Below, piece by piece: positions 38,101 through 50,100 of a stretch of DNA of 64,000 bases (the stretch's first letter is position 1; each line of letters begins with the position of its first letter). Origin of the DNA: Mesocentrotus franciscanus (lineage: Eukaryota; Echinodermata; Echinoidea; Camarodonta; Strongylocentrotidae); NCBI GenBank assembly GCA_037976565.1, contig CP137683.1, positions 9,368,976 through 9,432,975 on the forward strand, in the 5' to 3' direction. The translations under genes and the position numbers were made by a program. Under the pieces are notes generated by a model. The model saw only the letters and a program-made list of their open reading frames with translations. It was not told the DNA's origin and did no database searches.

Positions 38101-41100
38101 GGCCATTGGGACAACACTGAAATGGACCTTAAGACACAGGTTCTCCATAATTTTTGTTTGGTCTTCAGCTGTTCTAGTTAGCTGTTCGAACTGGTTACAT
38201 TCCGATACAGGTTGATTTTCTGGGTCTATTCTGGGTTGACAATACCATTCCTTTTTGGGTCAGGGTTCCCTGTAGAAATATGCTGAAAGTCTTCTACATC
38301 AAGCATAGTATGCAAAAGATAATCTCTGTGTGTAGTTTATAATTAGGCCTATAAAAAAAAAGATGTTGTATTGCCCTTTAGGTGCCAGCACCTTGGTCGG
38401 TCGGTCGATTTTCTTTGTTTGTTTTTTTTTTCTTCTTTTTTTCCTCTTTGGGATGATATTTTTCAGTTTTGAATACTTTCATACATATTTTTTGATTCAT
38501 TAAACATTTGTTCTTCTAAAAAACGGTAAAAAAAAAAACTTTTAAAATTAAAAAAAAAAGATTTTGGGGTCGGTCGCAAAGGACAATACAACAACTTTAT
38601 TGTTAAAGCCTTAAGGATTGAGGACAGATTACAGACTTAAAGAGAAGGTTCAGTTCTGGGATAAGTGAAAAAGAATTTATGAGGTTTTTCAACCTTGTTT
38701 ATGTTAGTTTGGAAGAGTATCATAGAAAAAAAATGTCCCCTGAAAAGGGTGGCTCTTCAATACCCTCATAATAACGAAAATGACAAGTAACGGCTGATGG
38801 TTGTGGACCACAACTTTCATGCCACATGTTTGTGTAGTCCCATATATACACATTTCTGTGTACAGTGGATGTGACTCTTAGCAAAACTGAGTCGATTTCT
38901 AATCATTTTGATGAATCCAAAATCTCACAGTATACACCAGTACTTCTGTGCTACATGATCAACCTTTCCGATTTCTTCCGCACAGTTTTCCAATTGCATG
39001 ATCATCACTCAACTTTATCTTAAACATATTACTATCACACTCTTCTACATTGCATGTATTGCAACAAGTAATGATGGAAGATGCAATATGCCAAAGATAA
39101 ATATATGCATGGTTTGTAATTGGAGATTAAGGACATTATACACTTAATCTAAACCTAAAGAGATGAAAAATTGCTAGCGATATCCTTTTAATTACATCCT
39201 TGAGCAGTGGCTGGTTTTTATATTTCCCTGAACAATAAAGATTTATTACTATGTTAATTCTGGCTGATATCCAGTTACAATGTATGATATGAGAGCAACT
39301 GTTGAAGGTTGAACATAACTGGGTATTTCCTTTCATTAAGCATTTAGTATTAGAATCAAGGTTGTAGTTTTGAGTATGTCTTTCATTTTCATAGTTCTGT
39401 ATTATGATTTTAATAAGCATATGTTCATTGTGTAATTAAGCAGTTTCTAGTGAAAAAAGTGCATTAGCTTTACATAAGATATCCACCGGATACAATGCTT
39501 ATTTTATTTTGACATAGTTTTTACAAGGTTGTGGTATCAGTTTTTATAATTAAAGCAATTTCTTTTTATCCCAAACATACACGCACATGTACGTGGTTAA
39601 CCAATGTTTAGACTTTTATACAAGGATCATTCACACTGTAGCTATACGATAAGTAATAACCTTTTTTTCTAGTTGCATCATGATATGTACAACCAAAGTA
39701 TAGCGAAACGCATCTGCGAGTATTGTTTTGAACGAAAAATCGATGAAGAATCAGGGTCCTGTTCCAGTCTGTCTGTTGTAGTGTATGGAAAATGTATAAC
39801 TGGGCGGGGCCTATTTTGAGCGTGTACTGACGATTGGCCAGCTGTCATGTCAACTGACCTCTTCAAAACTAGCTTCTTTATACAATGTTTTTATATGTTG
39901 TTCTTTCCCAGTCTGAATGCCCCTTTCACTGTAAGATGAGTCTTTATAAGAGTTTTGTATAAATTTTGTCCAGTCTGAATGCCCCTTTCACTGTAAAATG
40001 AGTCTTTATAAGTGTTTTGTATAAATGTTGTCCATTCTGAATGCCCCTTTCACTGTGTTCTTTATACATGTAGGAGTTCTGTATAAATTTCGTCCAGTCT
40101 GAACAGGCTTTGATATGCTCAGAAGCAGATCCATAGAGGAATTATTATCGAGTTGACTTTGCTGTTGAGTTTTTATCTTATTCAAACTTTCATGCAGTTG
40201 GGAAATTTGTGCAAGCTTGTATTGTGAAGTCTTGGGGGTAATGAATATCATCTCAGCTATGATGATTTTATCACTTTCATTTTTGTTGAGACTTTTGCAA
40301 ATTGTTTATTTTTTTTCCAATGATATTCTGTAATGCTTGAAACTGACCATATGTCAATGCTATATTCTTGTATCCATTGGCATATACATGTACATGTACC
40401 AGTAGTCGTCAACGTGTGGATCTAGTGTAAAATTATTGAATGCACGAGAAACTTCCAGTAATCCTTCAAAAATAGCCTTAAAGAAAGAAACATGTATTTC
40501 ATTTCTACCACCACACCCCCCCTCCCCTCACCCATCATATCAACCAATTTTTGATCTGGATCACAGTTATGCTTGCCTCAAAAACACCAAAAAACAGCAC
40601 TACTGTATTATTATTATTAGAATTTTAGCTTGTAGGAAGTGAAGTATATAATAGAGATTGCATTAGAAAAATACAGAATTGCTTCAAAAATAGCCTTCAG
40701 GGAAAATATATAATTTCATATCATATCATTTCTAACCCCCAATCATATCTACCAATTTTGGATCTGGATCAAAGCTATGCCGGCCTCATAAACACAAAAA
40801 CAGCACTACTGTATAAGTATTATTATTATTATTAGAATATTAGCTTGCAGGAAGTGAAGCATATAATAGAGATTTTATCCCAGTTGTCTGAGCTCTGTAA
40901 ACACACACAGCCAAATGAGTAATACTATAATACACGGTGGCTGACTGAATGTGGTGGATAAATAAATAGCTGATCATGACTCATATATTGTGTTCTATGC
41001 TGGCTAGTTACTTCCTGGCTCTGCTTTTGTTGTATAGGTCCAATGTCATGTATGCTGTTAGCTATTGCTGTATTTTATTGTTTACATGCATGTGTATGTA

Positions 41101-44100
41101 TTTGTGCAATAGACCAGGGGTGTTTCACAAAGACTAAGATTTACTTAAGTTTGACTTCAACTATGGCAGGCCTTTCATGCCACTGGTTGCTCTCACCATT
41201 GGTCTCTCAAGGGATGTCACAAATCTACATAATTTACATTTTTTTATAGTTCATTGTTGATAAAAAAAATGTTACTTACTTTGTATTACTTAATTTATAT
41301 TTAAGACTTGGACTTACAACAGTAAGCGATTTATGGTATGGTATGGTATGGTATATTTTATTTATACACGGTTTAAAAACAAATACATTAATTGTGCCCG
41401 CATTCAGCAAATGCTGTTTTTCAGCGAGGCCGTGATTACATAAAATTTGAACAATAGAATATAAAACAATGAAAATAAGCAAGTTATAAAAAATGAACAT
41501 ATTTACAGAAATTTAAGTACAAAATCGAATCATAGTGTCAAAAGAAAGAAAGAAAGAAAACAAAAAAAAATTAGTATCCACGAGATGAAAGAAGTGAGCC
41601 AATATCTTTAATTTTGCTGATCTCAATACTGTAAGATTTAACGACATTTATAATGCCCTTAAAAAGTCTAAATCCAGATGTAAAATTAGAACAAAAAACC
41701 TTATGATCTTTAGATATTTTTTCCTTCAATAATGAACTATAAAAAAATGTAAATTATGTAGATTTGTGACTAAGATTTGTAGGTCCCTTGACAGACCAAT
41801 GCCAGGAATGGTGAGAGCAACCAGTGGCATGAACATCTTTGTGAAACACTCCCCAGTTTGTAGTAATCACATGGTACACATATCCACAAATCTTTTGAAT
41901 ATGGAGTAGTCCCACTTTGTGCTTCATGAATACATTTTTGTTTTGCTCTCTTATGGAGAATACTTCCACCTGTGTTCCATAGAATGTACTGTCGGTGCAT
42001 AAATGAATAATGGTTACATAACTTTCATGAGCACGTATCCAGTATACATTCGTCTTGGTTAGTTTTACAATTTTGGCCTGTTTGACCTTTATCTGCCTAT
42101 GCGAGATCGTATCTCAAAACTGGCTTATTACATTCAAATTTGTATTGGAAAGGCCGCTAAGGGTGGTATGAAAAAGCATGGCCAAAATAATTAAGTATAA
42201 TTATGGATGCAATTCATTGGTTACAGACAGTTATATTACACATTGCATGCTTAATATAACAGCATTTTAATAACACGAATTGTAAATATATACAATTGAT
42301 AACTAAATTATTCATACCCTTTAAACAATTTTTTGTAATTTTATAAGTATGACAAATTGATTTGTCCTGATTTATGTTTCTTGAGAATGTGTATGTTAAA
42401 TACACTACATGTATGTCCCTTTTGCAGCCAACATCAAATTCTGTAGAACTTTGCAGGAATTATGAATATGTCATGTATGTCCTATCTGTGAAATTTAAAC
42501 ATTAGCAGTGTCCTAGTATTCAAATTATGCAAGGAAACCTGTTTACTTTCTAGACTTCACTGTCAGACACTATTGAGTGACTGACTGACATCTTTTTTTC
42601 TTTGGTAATAACATACATAAAATGAGCTGTAACAGGTACATGAGCATTTGTCTACATCAATAACCCACTACTTGTAATGGCCAAAATTAAACTGATTGAA
42701 TCTTTGTGCAGCACAAAATGTACGACCATTCAGTAAAAGGGTCTGAAAATCAGACTATTACATAGATGATTGCAATGTCGATTCAACAACTAATGGTCGT
42801 TATTTTCCCACTAAAAGCCATTTTGAGGGAAGTTCTAAATTAGTATTGTCTTTCAAATGCTGTTGGAATTTAACCTTTTCATTTTTTTGGCCTGCAAATG
42901 GGACATAGTACCTTTAAAGCTTACATCTAAAAGTATTTTTAAAAAGGCCCTAATGCAACCCCTCCACCTTTCATTCTTGAGTTATGAAAAAAGAAAGAAA
43001 AAAAGCCCATCAAATTTACAAGGGGTATGAATTAAAATATTCGGTTCTTGTATTGTGCATATCACATTTGAACATCTCTATGTGCTTCCAAATTTGGAGA
43101 ATATTACTCCGGCTTTAGCTGTGCTGCCATTACGGCGCTCTAGCATTTCAAGGAAATAATTCCTGCCAGGTACCCATTTACCTCACCTGGGTCGAGTGTG
43201 GCAAATCTAGATTAATGTCTTGCCAAAGGACATTAGTGCCGTGGCGGGACTCGAACCACAGACCTTGTGATCCACAGTCCGGTAACATAATCCACTCGAC
43301 CACGAATAATTAACTGTACATACATACATGTACATGTATACCTGCGCATGTACATGTACATGACGATTGTATACATGTACAACGTGTGTATGTACATGTG
43401 TAATCATGTATAGTGTACAATGCAATATGACAGCACAATGTACCTGTACAAGTACAACGTATGTTTTGTTCATCTTCAATTCATATAAAGCTTTTTTTCT
43501 CCAGATAACTCTTTGATATTCAAGTTGTGATGTTTCTTAGGACTCTTCTATTTCTTTCATCTTTTTTGCTTTACACATCTTCACAGAGAAGGAACAGGAA
43601 ATAATTATACAATTTTTATTTAAAATTACAAAGTAATGAAATGCTTTTTTCTATTGCTTTCCTTCAGCTTGGAGGTATCATTACTCCCAATGACGGACAA
43701 TGCCATCTGGATCCTATTTCACAGAACTATACTATGTCACATTACTTGGTAAGTACCCCACCCCCAAACAAGCAAACCAATTAATAAACACTAAACACAA
43801 CTCGAGGAAAAGGAAGAGAACACTCCAGGTTTCAATGGTAATTTTGGTCTAAAAGGAAAGAAGAGAGTCTTCCTATATGTACACATGTACACTTTTAAGT
43901 CTTGCCTGGCAAAATGTACATGTACATGTATGTTCCCATTGAAATAGAGTGTACATTATTAACAATCTCCCATTATAAATTCAAAAAATTTAGATTTTCT
44001 AATGAAACCCAAATTTATCATTTGAATCCTACAGTAGGCACATACATGTACTGTCAAATTGATGTATCTAGTCAATGCTTATAATAAAAAACATTATAAA

Positions 44101-47100
44101 AAAAACATCCTGGGTATACAGGGACCCACTAAAATACAATAAAAGATTATATTGTAATACATGTACATTTTATAATGTCTTGAACATTTCAAATCATGCA
44201 CCAAACCTTACCTATTTCGGCATATGTGAAAATACAGACTTCTTCGGAGGAGCCTGCGCCGTTGAATATTTTTAAACAGAAATATGGTGCCATGTGAATT
44301 TCGTCCATGTTCATTATCATTATCATCATCATCATCATCATTATTGTCATCGTCATTTGGGAGGCGTGATTGCTCAGTGGTAAGAGGAGTGGGGAGAGGA
44401 ATTAAATCTGTCAGTTCCCTGGTTGCTTTCTTAATGTGTATGCTTTCTTAGCAGTCAGGTAAAACAAACAAACAAACATACACTTGCCCCCAATCATATT
44501 AAACATTTTTATATTTGTTTGTTGATTTCCAGGACTACCCATCCATCAGTCATCTCAATGCTAAGATGAGAGAGAACAGTGTCATCCCCATCTTTGCCGT
44601 CATCCAGAAGGAGTTTGAGATCTACAATGTAAGTTTTAAGATACGGTACCCGAATACTATTTAGCTCTATAGGGCAATTGAACCTATGTTTTATAAATGA
44701 ACATTCATTTGTATGAAAAACAGAAAAATTGGATAAAATTTACATAAATGGGACAAATAATAACAGTTATAAATGTGTTGAATACGAGATCACTAAATAT
44801 ATTCCAGTTTGAAGACCACTTCTCCACCACTGAGCCATAGCGGGTCATTCAATGAGTTGAAATTGATTTATCGAACAGTTTAAGATTTAGTAGTGGTATT
44901 AGTTATAATAACATTACTTTCATAAATGTAATGCTTCCTGCAAGAAACTTCAATTGTTTAAACATATTTGTGGCTTACACCCAGTAAATAAGATCGCATG
45001 CTCGATCTGTAATTGAAAACAAGTCAGAAAAAATCTTGGAACCAGCAGGATTTGAACCTGCCATCTACTGCTTACAGATCTGTCAATCAATCTTATTTAC
45101 TGGGTGTAAGCCACAAATATGTTTAAACAATTGAAGTTTCTCCCAGGAAGCATTACATTTATGAAAGTTATTGTCTTCATGGCGGACTAATGAATGTTAA
45201 TAATAAGTCAGAATGAGTCGGGAGAGCTTGGGTATTTGTTTCTAGTTCATTGTGACTGTGCCATGGACCAGTGATGGCCTGGTGGTAGAGTCGCTGCCCG
45301 GCAAGCAGTAGATGGCAGATTCAAATCCCACTGGTTCCAAGATTTTTTCTGACTTGTTTTCAATCACAGATCGATCAATCGATCTTATTTACTCGGTGTA
45401 AGCCACAAATATGTTTACATTACTGTTTCTTATTAAAAGCAATACCAGTTATATTGTACCCGATCAAAGCGCTTACAGTATTTTTACCCCGGTCACTGGA
45501 TTCTGTTACGATTTTGCACTTTACTGTGCACTCTCTCCACTCCCTTGGGGAGCATTCCAGCCAGTCGCCCTTTACGGGCGTGCACATGCCAATCCAACCA
45601 CTTTGACATTTGCATCCTACTGGGTACCCAATTAACACCTGGATGGAGAGGAGCAATGTAGATAAAATGCCCGATCAAAGCGCTTACAGTATTTTTAACC
45701 TGGTCACTGGATTCTGTTACGATTTTGCACTTTACTGTGCACTCTCTCCACTCCCTTGGGGAGCATTCCAGCCAGTCGCCCTTTTACGGGCGCGCACATG
45801 CTAATCAAACCACATTGACGTTTGCATCCTACCGGGTACCCAATTAACACCAGGATGGAGAGGAGCAATGTAGATAAAAATGCCTTGCTCAAGGATGTAA
45901 GTGCTGTGCGAGTGATCGAAACCAACGACTTTTACATTCCCTGTTGAGTGATTAGATCACTCGACTACGACACCTCTACATGCGCAATTCATGCACAATT
46001 CATGTCTGGACTTTCAATTTGACTGCTTTTTCCTGAACTCTTGTGTTTCCTGCAGAATCTGACTCAATACATAGAGGGCGCTACAGCAGGTATTCTGGCC
46101 CAGGATTCCAACAATATTGTACAGCTGGTTAAAGACAACTACAGTGTAAGTTATAAAGCTTTGTATATTGTGTGGATGCGTAGAGACGGCAATGTCCTGA
46201 AGTGTGGGGCACTGCTTCATCTTTTGTGAAGACGGATAAAATGGAGTACATACATGTCTGTCTGCAGCCATTATTTTTTTCAGTGGTTTTTCATCTAGTT
46301 GTCATGTACATGTAGTTACCATTCTGAAAATGAACAATACTGACTTTTAATGCATTCAAACATGACATAGACAATATTGTCTCTATGGAGCCATAAGGAT
46401 GTTAGTTATATACTTCAACACAGAGTTGGAACCCTTCTTGCACTGAGCAGATAAAGTGAAGCCTTGTAATCTACAAAAAAGACTTTAGCCAGTGCTCATA
46501 TTAAAGATTTTAAAACTTTTTTGTTGGGTGTTATTAATAGTTACTTAGTCAAAGTTAATATACATGTATTTTATGGGATATATTTCACAGAATCCCCCAA
46601 ATTTTAATTTGCTTTTTGATATTTCTCTCACAGAAAATCACATCCAGAGTTGAAGTGGTGGACGACGCCCCCGAGAACGTGACCATCGACTACATCGCCC
46701 ATTGTCCTGGAGGACAGGTCACGCCAGGGTCACAGGTGTGTGAGGGTCTTCAACTTGGCGACACGGTCAACTTCACGCTGACCATTACAGCGACCGGATG
46801 CCCAGCCAATAAATACCAAACGTGAGTATTTCTTTTAATATATGTTGATCAGTAATCTACCATTTACCTACATTTGCCACTCTTCAGCAGGGTGAGGTAG
46901 ATGGGGACCCCAAAGAAAGAAAGTCCTTGTATTATTTCTTAATGAAGAGCTACTGGATATTCAGCCTATAAGTTCCAAATGAGAGTATTGTCTCCATGTA
47001 AAGCAGTAATCTCCATCTACTGTCCTCGACCCAGGTGAAGTTTATGGGCACCTAGTAGGAATAAATTCCTAAAACTTTTTAATACATGGCTACTGGACAT

Positions 47101-50100
47101 TCTGCCTATATTCAGGGCTGTCAACCCTCCCGCATTTGGAAGGAGTCTCACGCCACCACGCTCACTCTCCCGCCGTCCCACCAGCTCATAGCGGGAGAGT
47201 CCCGCGGCGCTAGTGTAGTTTTGTATCCATTTTTTGAACCCTAACTCCGGCGTGGAGATACCCTACTAAAACATACCAAAAAATCAACTACATCTTCATC
47301 AATTGTTCAAATCATGGTCATGATTTAAAAGTCGTTATGTTTCTTACCCCTTTCATGTCAATTTTTTAATCTTTTGTGGAGTATTTTTCCTAAAACGAAG
47401 ACTTATAGTATACACTTTCTCACCGGATTCACGGTAACTGCTGCACAATACAATTGCATACCGCACCGATCTTGGTCGCACCCACCGTCGGTACGCTGAC
47501 GGTATGCAATTATATTGTGCATTGTATTGTATTGGGTATGCAATTGTATTGTGATTGAAGAATCATAGAGCTGCTGCTAGGAATGACTAGCTGTGGAAAA
47601 ATGGCACAAATTCAAATAGAGCACCTGAGGATATAGGACACCACACAGGAAGCGCGTAGGATATACAGCATCCATATTATGTTTGTTTGGAGTTCTTTGT
47701 GATCTCTATGTGTCATTGATCAGATGGCCAGAGGAAAAGGGGATCATGCCCTGTGGTGTGGCTTACATCAACATGTGATGTTTAGGTTTGTTTGTGTGGA
47801 TAGGTTCTTTAATTTATATGGAGTTGAATGTGCAGGAATGAACACAGGAAGGAGTGTGTGGCAGGGTTTTGTTTCTTCATGAACGTGTACAAACCTCATG
47901 CATGTATTAAGAAAATTATGCACTCCTTGTAAAAGAGTTGGGAGAAATACATGTGTGCATTGTACATGTATATGTAGGTATGGATAGATATATGGAGAAT
48001 GGGAAACAAGGCATTGAAAAGGAAAGACAGAGAGAGAGGGAAAGGGACAGAGAAGGGCATGAAGAGAGAGAGAGAGAGAGAGGGGGGAGATAGAGTGAGA
48101 AAGAGAGAGAGAAGGGAAGAGAGGGATGGAGAAAGACAAGGAGAGATATAGTAGGGAACAGCGAGAGAGAGAGGGAAAGGGAAAGAGGGAGAAAGGGACG
48201 GAGAAGGACATGGAAAGAGAGTGAGAGAGAGGGAGCAATAGAGAGAGAAGGGAAGAGAGGGATGGAGAAAGACAAGGAGAGATATAGTAGGGAACAGCGA
48301 GAGAGAGAGAGGGAAAGGGAAAGAGGGAGAAAGGGACGGAGAAGGACATGGAAAGAGAGTGAGAGAGAGGGAGCAATAGAGAGAGAAGGGAAGAGAGGGA
48401 TGGAGAAAGACAAGGAGAGATATAGTAGGGAACAGCGAGAGAGAGAGGGAAAGGGAAATATGGAGAAAGGGACGGAGAAGGACATGGAAAGAGAGTGAGA
48501 GAGAGGGAGCAATAGAGAGAGAAGGGAATAGAGGAATGGAGAAAGACAAGGAGAGATATAGTAGGGAACAGCGAGAGAGAGAGAGAGGGAAAGGGAAAGA
48601 TGGAGAAAGGGACGGAGAAGGACATGGAAAGAGAGTGAGAGAGAGGGAGCAATAGAGAGAGAAGGGAAGAGAGGGATGGAGAAAGACAAGGAGAGATATA
48701 GTAGGGAACAGCGAGAGAGAGAGGGAAAGAGGGAGAAATGGACGGAGAAGGACATGGAAAGAGAGTGAGAGAGAGGGAGCAATAGAGAGAGAAGGGAATA
48801 GAGGGATGGAGAAAGACAAGGAGAGATATAGTAGGGAACAGCAAGAGAGAGTGAGAGGGTGCAGGGGCAGAAGGCAATAAAGAGAGGAGAGAGAAATTAC
48901 AGTGCAGAGAATAAAACATTGGAGAGAAAGAGAGACAGGATGAATGACAAAAGATGGACAGAATGGTGAAGGGATGAGAGAAGTGAAGAGAGAGACACAG
49001 AGAAATAGAGAGAGACAGAGAGAGAGAGAGAAGGAGGAGAGAGAGAGAGAGGAAGATTCAATGCAGATTTCTAAAATTATAATAAAACAGAAAGAGATAG
49101 AGCTAGGATTAAATTAAACTACCATGATACATGTCACATATGACTACATACCCATTTCAATAGCAATAACAAATATGAGCAACCATGAACTCAGTCAAAT
49201 GAAAAAGAAATCCATTTTTTGCCAAGTGTATGGCCAAGTATATTTTGGCAGGCCTATTTACTACCGTGACACTTCTTCGTTCGCAGTAGCCTGTGCCAAT
49301 ATAAACCCATAAGCCCATATTATTATTAAATGCTTTGTTCACATATGACGAGATCAATCAGCCTTTGATTGTATTTTCTTTCTTTCTCCCCTTCTTTGGG
49401 GGTTGAGGGTTACAATGACATACAGTTAACTACTAGATTATTCATACCCTGAATGTAGTCCTGTGTCAAGCCTTCGACGGGCGCAGGGCGCAAATTTGCG
49501 CTCATAAAACCACCAATTGCGCCCATAATCATCTAAAACTAGACGGCAAGGCGCAAGTGTTTTCCGTGAAAATGCGCCCATAAAATATTAGGACAGAAAA
49601 AATACACGAATCACCAAACAATTGCAGCGCACGAGCTCTCTACTAGCTTCGTATTTAGTGTGTGCATTTCTTGAGGCGCAAGTGCTTGAAGTGAAAATGC
49701 GCCTGTTGTTTCTATATAGGCTAGCGCACATACGTACGTTTGTTCATGCGCGCGATCGCTAGATATATAATAGCTAGATGGTGCTGTGGCGCACGCACGT
49801 ACGTACGTACAAATGTTTCAAGGATCAAGAAAACAAATTGTCAAATGGAGAAATAAACAAGCATTCAAATAGTCTTTAGAGATCTGTCAAGGTTTGTTTG
49901 TAGGTCTAGTTTATTATTTCATCTCAAATAGAATTTAGAATTCTCTTATTGACAAGTTAAGAACACCTACGATGTTCTCGATCGTAGTTACTATTTTGCC
50001 AGCAGCCGACCTAGCGTTGTTTTGGCAAAAGCTAGCCGCCAGCTTCCCACCGCGAAGCATTCGAGTCCCGTAACAGACCGCTCATGTTCTGCCGAGAGTG

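Larger units (their letters stand above)
38029..43667 (+). other. Intron 9 (5.6 kb)
   Basis: GT-AG, phase 0. It carries (CTAT)n at 38056-38082, a short TIR element at 38365-38600, a family 1 MITE at 38641-39019, a repeat at 39660-40110, tandem duplications at 39909-40095 and 40440-40865, an interrupted foldback MITE at 41118-41860, dispersed repeats at 42270-43045 and a minus-strand SINE at 43088-43306. Confidence 0.8.

Noticed and set aside
47768..48919. Three long minus-strand frames (288-383 codons)
   Set aside because: All three overlap in the same purine-only minisatellite; repeats of Ser, Leu and Pro with no domain.
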